Source: Clostridium porci (GTDB lineage: Bacteria > Bacillota > Clostridia > Lachnospirales > Lachnospiraceae). From it: DNA of 64,000 nucleotides. The stretch spans positions 1-64,000 of the forward strand of contig NZ_VUMD01000014.1 of assembly GCF_009696375.1 (NCBI RefSeq), given 5' to 3'. Each line of letters opens with the position of its first letter. The first letter of the stretch is position 1. This document shows positions 52,173-60,268 of this stretch, piece by piece. The position numbers and the translations under genes were made by a program. The notes under the pieces are model-generated. The model worked only from the letters and a program-made list of their open reading frames with translations. It had not been told where the DNA came from and ran no database searches.

Positions 52173-53153
52173 ATGGCAAGAAAGAGAAGAGTCAAGTCAG
52201 TCAAAACGGAACTTGTTAAAAAAGCTCGTGAGGCGATGCTTGCCGCCGTCCAGCTATACAATAATCCTCAAGTGACATTTAAGGCAGAAGCATTTATAAC
52301 TTTAGCGGTAATTGGATGGACATATATGCTTCACGCCTATTACAGAAGCATAGACGTTGATTATCGGTACTACCGCACAGCGGGCAAAAAGAAAACCTAT
52401 GACAAGACCAAATACGGCGCGTATAAGCACTGGGAGTTAGAGCGATGCCTAAATGATGCCGCTTGCCCATTGGATTCAGAAACTACAACGAACTTGCGGT
52501 TTCTCATTGGAGTGCGGCATGAAATTGAACACCAGATGACGGATAGAATTGACGAATATCTAAGCGCAAAATTACAGGCTTGCGCGATAAACTTCGACTA
52601 TTATATGTGCAAACTCTTTGGAAATAAATATAACCTTAGCAAAGAGCTTTCGCTTGCAATTCAATTCTCTCCCCTTTCGCCAGATCAACGTGAAAACCTG
52701 CAAGACAATTTGCATATCACCAGTAATGTCAAAAACTTTGTCGTTGATTTTGAGAATGTGCTTTCAGAAGAAGCACTTCGTAGTTCTCGTTATGCTTACC
52801 GTGTTCTATTTGTCCCTATAAGCGCAAAACGTCCGGGACAGGCTGACCAAGTCGTTGAGTTCGTAAAAAGCGATTCACCTCTTGCAGAGGGCTTGGAAAA
52901 AACCTATGCTGTCATAAAAGAGACCGAAAAGCGGAAATATCTCCCCGGGGAAATCGTCAAGCTAATGAAAGAAAAAGGCTACGATAAGTTTTCTATCAAC
53001 AAACATACTGAGTTGTGGAAATCTCGTGATGCAAAAAATCCCAAGTTCAGCTATGGGGTACTTGTCGCAAATACTTGGTACTGGTACGAAACGTGGTTCC
53101 GCGAAGTTGAAAAACATTGTGCCGCTCATGCAGTTGACTTAAAAAGTAAATAA
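52173..53153 (+). CDS. DUF3644 family protein, probable defence gene
   Basis: A 326-residue protein of the DUF3644 family. The N-terminal part (VKKAREAMLAAVQLYNNPQVTFKAEAFITLAVIGWTYMLHAYYRS) and IGVRHEIEHQM near residue 120 are typical. The C-terminal part (about 255-320, KYLPGEIVKLMKEKGYDKFSINKHTELWKSRDA) looks like a small DNA-binding domain. The family often occurs in restriction and abortive-infection islands, and RHxxxH motifs recall HEPN RNases. Here the motif is RHEIEH. GCGGAGG precedes the ATG at 52173. A toxic RNase role is inferred, not shown. Confidence 0.75.
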   Translation: MARKRRVKSVKTELVKKAREAMLAAVQLYNNPQVTFKAEAFITLAVIGWTYMLHAYYRSIDVDYRYYRTAGKKKTYDKTKYGAYKHWELERCLNDAACPLDSETTTNLRFLIGVRHEIEHQMTDRIDEYLSAKLQACAINFDYYMCKLFGNKYNLSKELSLAIQFSPLSPDQRENLQDNLHITSNVKNFVVDFENVLSEEALRSSRYAYRVLFVPISAKRPGQADQVVEFVKSDSPLAEGLEKTYAVIKETEKRKYLPGEIVKLMKEKGYDKFSINKHTELWKSRDAKNPKFSYGVLVANTWYWYETWFREVEKHCAAHAVDLKSK

Positions 53154-53169
53154 GAGAACACCGAGAATT

Positions 53170-53217
53170 AGACCGTTGACGTGCGCCGTGTGCGCACAAA
53201 GTCAGCGGTCTTTTTTT
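53170..53217 (+). terminator. Strong terminator after the DUF3644 gene
   Basis: An 11-bp stem (AGACCGTTGAC at 53170-53180 with GTCAGCGGTCT at 53201-53211, one G-U pair) is followed by seven T. The loop contains an inner GTGCGC/GCGCAC pairing. It cleanly ends the defence cargo before the mobilisation genes. Confidence 0.88.
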
Positions 53218-53249
53218 ATCATCAAACTCAAAAAAGGAGGTCAATCACA

Positions 53250-53609
53250 ATGACAAAACCGAAAACCCTTGAACAGCTCCGAGCCGAAAAGGAACGAGCT
53301 GAGATGCAGCTTACACAGGAACAGCACAAGCTGGAGCGTCTGGAGAATCGAAAGAAGTATCTGGAGAAAGGCGAACGCACCAAGCGCACCCACCGTCTTT
53401 GCAATCTGGGCGGCACGATTGAGAGTCTTGCCCCGGAGGTTAAAGATCTCACACGCACCGAAATGACAGAGCTGATGGAACACATCTTTTCTCTGTCCGA
53501 AGTCCAGCGAGCCGTCCGACACATGGCGATTACTCACATCAACCAGGCAAACAGAGAAAAGGAGTTGAAAGCCGATGGCACTATTCCACCTGAGCGTCAC
53601 GCAGACTAA
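53250..53609 (+). CDS. DUF3847 family protein
   Basis: A 119-residue protein of the DUF3847 type, found just before MobA/MobL relaxases in clostridial mobilizable elements. The N-terminal half is a coiled coil (LEQLRAEKERAEMQLTQEQHKLERLENRKKYLEKGERTKRTHRLCNLGG). It may be an accessory factor of the relaxosome. AAAGGAGG precedes the ATG, and it overlaps the relaxase gene by 35 bases. Confidence 0.78.
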   Translation: MTKPKTLEQLRAEKERAEMQLTQEQHKLERLENRKKYLEKGERTKRTHRLCNLGGTIESLAPEVKDLTRTEMTELMEHIFSLSEVQRAVRHMAITHINQANREKELKADGTIPPERHAD

Positions 53610-55071
53610 GCGAAGCGCAGGACAGTCCGCTATCGCTTCTGCCTCCTACCGAGCCGGGGAAAAACTGTACAGCGAATACTACGGCGAGTACAGCGATTAC
53701 ACCCGCAAGGGCGGCGTGATCTGCTCCGACATTCTCCTGCCGTCCCATGCGCCGCCAGAATACGCAGACCGTCAAACCCTATGGAACGCCGTGGAAAAAG
53801 CCGAGCGTGGAAAGAACGCCCAGCTTGCATACAGCTTTGACATTGCCTTGCAGAATGAATTTTCCCTTGAGGAAAACATCGCTCTTGCAAGGCAATTTTT
53901 GTTGGAGAACTTTGTGAGCCGTGGCATGGTTGTTGACTTCGCCGTACACCAGCCCGACCGGGATGACGGCGGCATACCAAACCCGCATTTTCATGTGCTT
54001 TGTCCTATCCGTCCCATCGAGCAGGACGGCAAATGGGGACTAAAGCAACGCCGGGTGTATGAGCTGGACGAGGACGGCAACCGTATCCGGGACGCAGACG
54101 GAAACTATATTTTTAACGCCGTTCCCACTACCGATTGGGGCAGTCCCGAAACGCTGGAATACTGGCGGCAGTCATGGGCGGAGCTATGCAACGCCAAGTT
54201 TGCGGAAAAGGGGCTTGACGTTCGTATCGACCACCGAAGCTATGAGCGCCAGGGCGTGGAGCTTCTTCCCACTATCCACGAGGGCGCAACCGTCCGGGCA
54301 ATGGAGAAGAAAGGCATACGCACCGAAAAGGGAGAGTTCAACCGCTGGATTAAGGCAACCAATGCCGTTATCCGGGACATCAAGAAGAAAATCGCTCTCC
54401 TGTTTGATTGGATTGCCGAAGCAAAAGCGGAGTTTGCCAAGCCGCAGGCACCCGACCTTGTTTCTCTGCTGAACGCCTATTACACCCAGCGCAGAGCCGG
54501 GGCGTATTCGCAGAAAGGCAAGGTCAGCAATCTAAAGGAGATGAACGAGACTTTCAATTATCTCCGGGCAAACGGCATTTACTCCCTTGAAGATTTGGAA
54601 CACCGTGTTAGCGAACACAGTGCTACCACAGAGAGCTTGAAGAAAACGCTGGACGAACAGACCGCCCGAATGAAAGCAATTAAGCAGCTCTATGACAGCT
54701 CCGCTACTTTCCAGAGCTTGAAGCCTGTCTATGACGGCTTGCAGAAAATCAAGTTTGAGAAGCCCAGAGCCAAGTACAAGGCTGAACACGCCAACGAACT
54801 GAAAATGTTCTACGTCGCCAGACGCAAGCTGACCGGGGAGTTCCCAGACGGCAAGGTGGATATGAAAAAGCTGTCCGCAGAGTATGACGCTCTGGAACAG
54901 GCGCACAGCACCACCTATGGCGAGTTTAAGACCGTCAGAGACGATTTACACCGCCTTTGGAAGGTCAAGTCATGCGTAGATACTGCCGCCCGATTTAACG
55001 AGCGTACAGAGGAACAAAAGCTCCAAAATCGACCCCAAACACGACACAAAAAGGAGGATATATCCCGATGA
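53575..55071 (+). CDS. MobA/MobL family relaxase
   Basis: A 498-residue relaxase that nicks the inner element's oriT. The N-terminus (MALFHLSVTQTKRSAGQSAIASASYRAGEKL) is the MobA/MobL hallmark, with Y25 a likely catalytic tyrosine. The metal site is H125 with NPHFHVL (H138, H140). The C-terminal half (about 280-490) is helical, with a coiled coil. Its sequence is unlike the relaxase at 553, so the window holds two independent mobilisation systems. It overlaps the genes on both sides, as in an operon. Confidence 0.92.
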   Translation: MALFHLSVTQTKRSAGQSAIASASYRAGEKLYSEYYGEYSDYTRKGGVICSDILLPSHAPPEYADRQTLWNAVEKAERGKNAQLAYSFDIALQNEFSLEENIALARQFLLENFVSRGMVVDFAVHQPDRDDGGIPNPHFHVLCPIRPIEQDGKWGLKQRRVYELDEDGNRIRDADGNYIFNAVPTTDWGSPETLEYWRQSWAELCNAKFAEKGLDVRIDHRSYERQGVELLPTIHEGATVRAMEKKGIRTEKGEFNRWIKATNAVIRDIKKKIALLFDWIAEAKAEFAKPQAPDLVSLLNAYYTQRRAGAYSQKGKVSNLKEMNETFNYLRANGIYSLEDLEHRVSEHSATTESLKKTLDEQTARMKAIKQLYDSSATFQSLKPVYDGLQKIKFEKPRAKYKAEHANELKMFYVARRKLTGEFPDGKVDMKKLSAEYDALEQAHSTTYGEFKTVRDDLHRLWKVKSCVDTAARFNERTEEQKLQNRPQTRHKKEDISR

Positions 55072-55370
55072 AAAAATACGACTGGAAGAACGAGTACAAC
55101 CCCATCCGCAGAACGGCAAAACGCCTTTTGAGCGGAGAACCGTTGACCGATGGCAGACCGCTTTCCGACCTGATCGAATTGGACGAACACACCCGGAAAT
55201 GCCTTGCCTTTGAAGCCACCCTCACCGACTGCCAGATTAATATGTTGCAGGAGTTGGGATATCTGCCTGTTATCACAAGGCAGTACGGCAAGGAATGTGC
55301 GAACTGCCCCTACACGCTGGACGAGCGTGAGCATGGCGTTTGCAGACGATGCACTGTTTTCAAGAAGTAA
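55068..55370 (+). CDS. Small cysteine-rich hypothetical protein
   Basis: A 100-residue protein with a C-terminal cluster CANCPYTLDEREHGVCRRC, suggesting a zinc ribbon. The N-terminal part (YDWKNEYNPIRRTAKRLLSGEPLTDGRPLSDLIELDE) is unrecognised. It overlaps the relaxase stop by four bases and precedes the replication gene by eleven. Small zinc proteins in this place are common in mobilizable elements of gut Clostridia. Function unknown. Confidence 0.65.
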   Translation: MKKYDWKNEYNPIRRTAKRLLSGEPLTDGRPLSDLIELDEHTRKCLAFEATLTDCQINMLQELGYLPVITRQYGKECANCPYTLDEREHGVCRRCTVFKK

Positions 55371-55381
55371 GGAGGACGCCC

Positions 55382-57253
55382 ATGCAGTACACCCAAGCAC
55401 AGATTGACCGGGCAAACGCCGTCAGTCTGGAAGATTTTCTCCGCACACAGGGAGAGACGCTTATCAAAAGCGGACGGGAATACCGCTGGAAAGAACATGA
55501 CAGCTTGACCGTCCGGGGAAACAAGTGGTTTCGCCACAGCCAAAGCAAGGGCGGTTATCCCATTGATTTTGTCATGGAGTTTTTCGGAAAGTCCTTTCCC
55601 GAAGCCGTCCAGCTCCTGACCGGCGAAAGCGCCGAGGAGCAGACCGAAGCCAGCACAACACCGCCCACAGCGTTCCACTTGCCCTTGCACAGCAGAACAG
55701 CCGACAGAGCAATTCAATATCTTTGCGAAAGCCGAGGTCTCAACAAAACGCTTGTTGAGGCTTTTCTTCTTTCTGGGGATATTTACGAGGACGCAAAGCG
55801 GCACAATGTTGTGTTTGTCGGCAGAGACCGAAGCGGTACGCCGAGATACGCCCATGTGCGAGGAACGGCAGACCCATTCAGACAGGACATTGCCGGGTCT
55901 GACAAGTCCTATCCGTTCCGCTATGAGGGAAACGGCAACCAGCTCTTTGTCTTTGAAGCACCGATTGACCTGTTATCGTTCATCTGCCTTTATCCGCAGG
56001 ACTGGCAGACAAGGAGCTATCTTGCCCTGGGCGGCGTTTCGGGCAAAGCCCTTGACCGTTTTCTTTCTGAACGCAAGGACACCCGAAAAGTATTCCTCTG
56101 CCTTGACAGCGACACCGCAGGAAGTGAAGCCTGCTCCCGACTGGTGCAGGACATTCCCAGCAAGATCGCCGTCATTCGCCTTGTCCCGGCAAGGAAAGAC
56201 TGGAACGATGTTCTCCGTCAGCAAGGGGATATTCCCAGCCGCAAATTCATAGCCGAGACAATCACGCTGCGAGAGCTGCCCACCGCCCAGCCTGTCCCCA
56301 TGCTCCGCATGGCAGATGTGGAGCTGACGAGCGTGGATTGGCTATGGTTTCCGTATATTCCCTTTGGAAAGCTGACCATCATACAGGGCAACCCCGGCGA
56401 GGGCAAGACCTACTTCGCCATGCGTCTTGCGGCGGCTTGCACCAACCGAAAGCCCTTGCCCGGTATGGAGACACTTGAGCCTTTTAATATCATCTATCAG
56501 ACCGCCGAGGACGGTCTGGGCGATACTGTTAAGCCCCGGCTGATGGAAGCAAACGCAGACCTTGAACGAGTGCTTGTCATTGACGATAGAGACACGCCGC
56601 TAACCCTTGCCGATGAGCGAATAGCAAGGGCAATCCGTGAGAACAACGCAAGGCTGGTTATCATCGACCCGGTACAGGCGTTTCTGGGCGCAGATGTGGA
56701 TATGAACCGTGCAAACGAGGTACGCCCGATATTCCGCAGTCTGGGAGATATTGCACAGGCTACCGGGTGCGCTATCGTGCTGATCGGACACCTGAACAAA
56801 GCCGCAGGAACGCAAAGCACCTATCGGGGATTGGGGTCTATCGACATTACGGCGGCAGTCCGCAGTCTGCTCTTTATCGGCAAGCTGAAGGACAGCCCCA
56901 CAACGAGGGTGCTTATCCATGAGAAAAGCTCTCTTGCGCCGCCCGGTCAGTCCCTTGCCTTTTCTCTGGGAGACGAGAAAGGTTTTGAATGGATAGGAGC
57001 TTATGACATTACCTCTGACGAGCTTCTTGCCGGGACAGACACTGCCAAGACCGAGAGCAAGACCGCACAGGCGCAAATGCTCATTCTGGAACTGCTGGCA
57101 GATGGAAAGCGTATGCCGAGCGCAGAGCTGGAAAAGGCAGTCAATGAGCGTGGGATTTCCTCACGCACCATGAGAACGGCAAAGAGCCGTATCGGGGACA
57201 GGCTTGCGACCGAGAAAGACGGCACAGCATGGGTCTGCTATCTCCGAAACTGA
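55382..57253 (+). CDS. Primase/helicase-like replication protein (Toprim plus RepA-type ATPase)
   Basis: A 623-residue two-part protein. Residues 1-290 read as a primase-like module: a zinc-finger-like start (VSLEDFLRTQGETLIKSGREYRWKEHDSLTVRGNKWFRHSQSKGGYPIDFVMEF), then DUF3991 and a Toprim domain (FVFEAPIDLLSFICLY, FLCLDSDTAGSEAC). Residues about 300-545 form an AAA/RecA-like helicase with Walker A GNPGEGKT and Walker B LVIIDPVQAF. A winged-helix end follows. It would support replication of the excised or transferred element. AAGGAGG precedes the ATG. Confidence 0.82.
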   Translation: MQYTQAQIDRANAVSLEDFLRTQGETLIKSGREYRWKEHDSLTVRGNKWFRHSQSKGGYPIDFVMEFFGKSFPEAVQLLTGESAEEQTEASTTPPTAFHLPLHSRTADRAIQYLCESRGLNKTLVEAFLLSGDIYEDAKRHNVVFVGRDRSGTPRYAHVRGTADPFRQDIAGSDKSYPFRYEGNGNQLFVFEAPIDLLSFICLYPQDWQTRSYLALGGVSGKALDRFLSERKDTRKVFLCLDSDTAGSEACSRLVQDIPSKIAVIRLVPARKDWNDVLRQQGDIPSRKFIAETITLRELPTAQPVPMLRMADVELTSVDWLWFPYIPFGKLTIIQGNPGEGKTYFAMRLAAACTNRKPLPGMETLEPFNIIYQTAEDGLGDTVKPRLMEANADLERVLVIDDRDTPLTLADERIARAIRENNARLVIIDPVQAFLGADVDMNRANEVRPIFRSLGDIAQATGCAIVLIGHLNKAAGTQSTYRGLGSIDITAAVRSLLFIGKLKDSPTTRVLIHEKSSLAPPGQSLAFSLGDEKGFEWIGAYDITSDELLAGTDTAKTESKTAQAQMLILELLADGKRMPSAELEKAVNERGISSRTMRTAKSRIGDRLATEKDGTAWVCYLRN

Positions 57254-57259
57254 CAACAG

Positions 57260-57390
57260 GAACACGGCAAGCGTGGCAAAGACGGCAAGGTTTTTATAGA
57301 TACCTTAATGTTGCCGCCTTGCCTTGTTCCCTCATACCGACACCGCCCGATGATGAACCATCACCGGGTATTTTTCATTTACAGGAGGAT
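57260..57390. promoter_or_regulatory. Structured leader before tnpW
   Basis: A 13-base inverted repeat with one mismatch (GGAACACGGCAAG near 57261 and CTTGCCTTGTTCC near 57319) is followed by a second hairpin, TGATG-aac-CATCA inside CCCG/CGGG. They fill the space between the replication gene and tnpW. They could be an attenuator or oriT-related; no protein is encoded. Confidence 0.45.
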
Positions 57391-57395
57391 TTTGA

Positions 57396-57554
57396 ATGAA
57401 TAATACCGCAACCAACAACACCACTTGCCCGACTGTCAGAAAGCAGATCGGCAAGACTACCTATATCGTCCGTGTGCATTTCAGCCAGACCGCAAAAGAG
57501 ACAATGGCGGACAAAATCAAGCGTATGCTTCGTGAGGAAGTCCGCAAAATGTGA
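57396..57554 (+). CDS. tnpW: TnpW-like transposon protein
   Basis: A 52-residue protein, MNNTATNNTTCPTVRKQIGK at the start and then TTYIVRVHFSQTAKETMADKIKRMLREEVRKM. It matches the small TnpW proteins of Tn4451-like elements. The VRKQIGKTTYIVRVHFS stretch is the recognisable core. AGGAGG is seven bases before the ATG. It is the last gene of the inner element, 44 bases before the right recombination core. TnpW has no established function; it is too short to stand out in routine gene calls. Confidence 0.8.
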   Translation: MNNTATNNTTCPTVRKQIGKTTYIVRVHFSQTAKETMADKIKRMLREEVRKM

Positions 57555-57598
57555 CTTCTTTGTGAATTTGATGAAAAAGTCCTTGACTTTTCGTCTCT

Positions 57599-58411
57599 GG
57601 CAAAACTGCAAAGTCAATCTTAATTTCCTGCGGTGCGCGCCTTGCGGTGTTCGATATTGCCGAACTGCGGGAGGTCACAGCCTATGATGAGCTGGAACTG
57701 GACACCCTGGGAGACCGGAAAACCGCCCTGTTCCTCATTATGAGTGACACGGACGATAGCTTTAACTTCCTGATCTCCATGTGCTACACCCAGCTTTTCA
57801 ACCTCCTGTGCGAAAAGGCCGACGATGTATACGGTGGGCGGCTGCCGGTTCATGTACGCTGTCTCATTGATGAAGCCGCCAACATCGGGCAGATTCCCAA
57901 GCTGGAAAAGCTGGTTGCCACTATCCGCAGCCGTGAGATCTCCGCCTGCCTGGTCTTGCAGGCACAGTCCCAGCTGAAAGCCATCTACAAGGACAATGCC
58001 GATACCATTATCGGAAACATGGATACCTCTATTTTCCTGGGCGGCAAGGAGCCGACCACCCTCAAGGAACTGGCTGCTGTACTTGGGAAAGAGACCATCG
58101 ACACCTACAACACCGGCGAGAGCCGTGGGCGGGAAACTTCCCACTCACTCAATTATCAAAAATTGGGGAAAGAGCTGATGAGCCAGGACGAAATTGCCGT
58201 CATGGACGGCGGCAAGTGCATCCTCCAGCTGCGCGGTGTGCGACCTTTCCTTTCGGATAAATACGACATTACCAAGCACCCCAATTTCAAGTACACTGCC
58301 GACGCGGACGATAAGAACGCTTTTGACATTGAAGCATTCCTGTCCGCAAGGCTGAAACTCAAGCCCAATGAGGTCTGCGATGTATATGAAGTAGACACAA
58401 AGGGAGCTTAA
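57599..58411 (+). pseudogene. VirD4/TraG coupling protein, 3' part (split gene)
   Basis: The last 269 codons of the ICE coupling protein, read from AAA at 57602 directly after the GG core: KTAKSILISCGARLAVFDIAELREVTAYDEL. Walker B lies in VRCLIDEAANIGQ, and the TraG-type CLVLQAQSQLKAIY motif follows. With the 340 codons at 45605 it gives a 609-residue protein, the normal size for this family. On its own it has no natural start; a GTG at 57647 might give a fragment. It ends with the expected acidic tail and is followed by the transfer genes. Confidence 0.88.
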
Positions 58412-58521
58412 TACTGTTCGCTTTTGAAGGGAGTGATCTTATCTATTCGCCGCACCTGCCCTCTACGGGCCATTGGCGTACAAAGCGGACAATCATCAAA
58501 AAATAATGAAAAAAGGAGGAC

Positions 58522-58570
58522 AGCCGGAATCATGCCCCCGGGAACCGGGCGGCAGATTGTTCCGGCTTTT
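58522..58570 (+). terminator. Terminator-like hairpin before maff2
   Basis: AGCCGGAA at 58522-58529 pairs with TTCCGGCT at 58560-58567. Inside, CCCGG-gaa-CCGGG forms a second stem, and TTT follows. It lies between virD4 and maff2 and may attenuate transcription into the transfer genes. Confidence 0.6.
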
Positions 58571-58628
58571 GTATGCCTATGAAACAAGACAAACCTATTT
58601 TTTAATCAGATTCCGGCTAACAAACTAT

Positions 58629-58847
58629 ATGGCATTTTTTGAACAGGCAATCACCGTTCTTCAGACCCTTGTTATCGCTCTGGGCGCTGGTCTCGGCATC
58701 TGGGGTGTCATCAACCTCCTCGAAGGTTACGGCAACGACAACCCTGGTGCAAAAAGCCAGGGCATGAAGCAGCTCATGGCCGGCGCTGGTGTAGCCGTAG
58801 TCGGCATGGTCCTTGTACCTCTGCTCTCCGGGCTGTTCTCTGTCTAA
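58629..58847 (+). CDS. Maff2 family ICE membrane protein
   Basis: A 72-residue protein with two membrane segments (TVLQTLVIALGAGLGIWGVINLL and GAGVAVVGMVLVPLLSGLF) separated by EGYGNDNPGAKSQGMKQ. It is the Maff2 protein found after virD4 in Tn1549-like ICEs. It resembles VirB2/TrbC-type small membrane components in size and place, so a pilin-like role is possible. The start at 58629 gives the usual Maff2 N-terminus (MAFFEQAIT), although its ribosome site is weak. Confidence 0.82.
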   Translation: MAFFEQAITVLQTLVIALGAGLGIWGVINLLEGYGNDNPGAKSQGMKQLMAGAGVAVVGMVLVPLLSGLFSV

Positions 58848-58914
58848 GCGTCTCTGCATGAACCTTGCCGCTCCCGCAGCTTTGCGGGGGCGGCGGAAAG
58901 GAGGTTGACACCGT

Positions 58915-59784
58915 ATGGATTTCTTACTCGAAGCCCTGACAATTTGGCTGAAAGAAATGCTGGTGGGCGGCATCATGGGAAACTTATCGGGGATGTTCGA
59001 TTCTGTAAATCAGCAGGTCGGAGATATATCCGTGCAGGTTGGGCAAACGCCGCAGGGCTGGAACGGCGGCATTTTCAACATGATCCAGAACCTATCCAAC
59101 TCCATCATGGTGCCGATTGCTGGCGTGATTCTGGCTATCGTGATGACGTTGGAGCTAATCCAGATGATTACTGACAAGAATAACCTGCATGATGTGGACA
59201 CCTGGATGATTTTCAAGTGGGTGTTCAAATCTGCCGCAGCCATACTCCTTGTCACGAATACATGGAATATCGTCATGGGTGTGTTCGATATGGCGCAGAG
59301 CGTAGTGGCACAGGCATCCGGCATCATTTCTTCGGATGCAGCCATTGATATTTCCTCTGTCCTTACGGACATGGAACCCCGGCTGATGGAAATGGATTTG
59401 GGTCCGCTGTTCGGGCTTTGGTTCCAGAGTATGTTTATCAGCGTTACCATGTGGGCGCTGTATATCTGCATCTTTATCGTCATTTATGGCCGTATGATTG
59501 AAATTTACCTTGTGACATCCGTTGCGCCCATCCCCATGGCTGCCATGATGGGCAGGGAATGGGGCGGCATGGGCCAGAACTATCTGCGCTCCCTGCTGGC
59601 GCTGGGATTCCAGGCATTTCTCATTATTGTCTGTGTGGCGATTTATGCTGTACTGGTGCAAGGCATCGCTACGGAGGAAGATGTGATTATGGCAATCTGG
59701 AGCTGTGTGGGCTATACGGTCCTCTTGTGCTTTACGCTCTTTAAGACCGGAAGCCTTGCAAAAGCCCTGTTCCAGGCTCATTAA
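58915..59784 (+). CDS. VirB6/TrbL-like conjugation membrane protein
   Basis: A 289-residue polytopic membrane protein of the ICE transfer channel. It has five to six membrane segments (IMVPIAGVILAIVMTLELIQMI, WVFKSAAAILLVTNTW, SMFISVTMWALYICIFIVIYG, LALGFQAFLIIVCVAIYAVLV). The cytoplasmic loop IEIYLVTSVAPIPMAAMMGREWGGMGQNYLRSLLA is the conserved core of this family. AAAGGAGG precedes the ATG. It follows maff2 and precedes prgI, the usual order. Confidence 0.85.
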   Translation: MDFLLEALTIWLKEMLVGGIMGNLSGMFDSVNQQVGDISVQVGQTPQGWNGGIFNMIQNLSNSIMVPIAGVILAIVMTLELIQMITDKNNLHDVDTWMIFKWVFKSAAAILLVTNTWNIVMGVFDMAQSVVAQASGIISSDAAIDISSVLTDMEPRLMEMDLGPLFGLWFQSMFISVTMWALYICIFIVIYGRMIEIYLVTSVAPIPMAAMMGREWGGMGQNYLRSLLALGFQAFLIIVCVAIYAVLVQGIATEEDVIMAIWSCVGYTVLLCFTLFKTGSLAKALFQAH

Positions 59785-59800
59785 GGAGGAGAGAGTTTCT

Positions 59801-60268
59801 ATGGCCTATGTACCTGTACCCAAAGACTTAACCAAAGTCAAAACCAAGGTTGCCTTCAACTTAACCAAGCGGCAGTTGGTCTGCTTCGGCGGAGGGACGC
59901 TTTTGGGCGTACCGCTGTTCTTTTTGCTCCGTGGCTCTGCCGGGAACAGTACGGCAGCCCTGTGCATGATGTTCGTTATGCTGCCCTTCTTCCTGCTGGC
60001 GATGTACGAAAAGCACGGACAGCCGTTGGAAAAGATCGTGGGCAATATCATCCGCGTCACGGTGATCCGCCCCAGGCAGCGCCCCTACCGCACCAATAAC
60101 TTCTATGCCATTCTGGAACGGCAGGAAAATCTCGACGAGGAGGTGTCACACATTGTTTACAGCAATCAAAAACTGGCTGCACCGGCTGTTCGGAAAAAAC
60201 GAGGAAAAAGCTGTGCAGCCGGTCAAAACAAAGAAAAAGCTGTCCCGCACCGACAGAAAGCAGATTGA
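59801..60268 (+). CDS. PrgI family conjugation protein
   Basis: A 155-residue PrgI-type protein, VirB3-like, with two adjacent membrane segments (LVCFGGGTLLGVPLFFLLRGSAG and AALCMMFVMLPFFLLAMY). The N-terminus MAYVPVPKDLTKVKTKVAFNLTKRQ is typical. The C-terminus is basic and soluble. It pairs with the VirB4 ATPase, whose reading frame overlaps its 3' end by 116 bases. AGGAGG precedes the ATG at 59801. Confidence 0.87.
   Translation: MAYVPVPKDLTKVKTKVAFNLTKRQLVCFGGGTLLGVPLFFLLRGSAGNSTAALCMMFVMLPFFLLAMYEKHGQPLEKIVGNIIRVTVIRPRQRPYRTNNFYAILERQENLDEEVSHIVYSNQKLAAPAVRKKRGKSCAAGQNKEKAVPHRQKAD

Larger units (their letters stand above)
46622..57600. mobile_element. Tn4451-like mobilizable element inserted in virD4, about 10,977 bp
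   Basis: The ends follow from the virD4 reading frame. The left flank is ...GCAGCG-GG and the right flank is GG-CAAAACTGC..., so a GG dinucleotide is the likely recombination core of a large serine recombinase. The empty site would read GCAGCGGGCAAAACTGC (AAGKTA). The element encodes the recombinase, TnpV, a small protein, a HindVP-type restriction system with methyltransferase and Vsr, a DUF3644 protein, DUF3847, a relaxase, a replication protein and TnpW. All genes except the restriction enzyme point the same way. It would be mobilised by a helper conjugation system. Confidence 0.85.
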
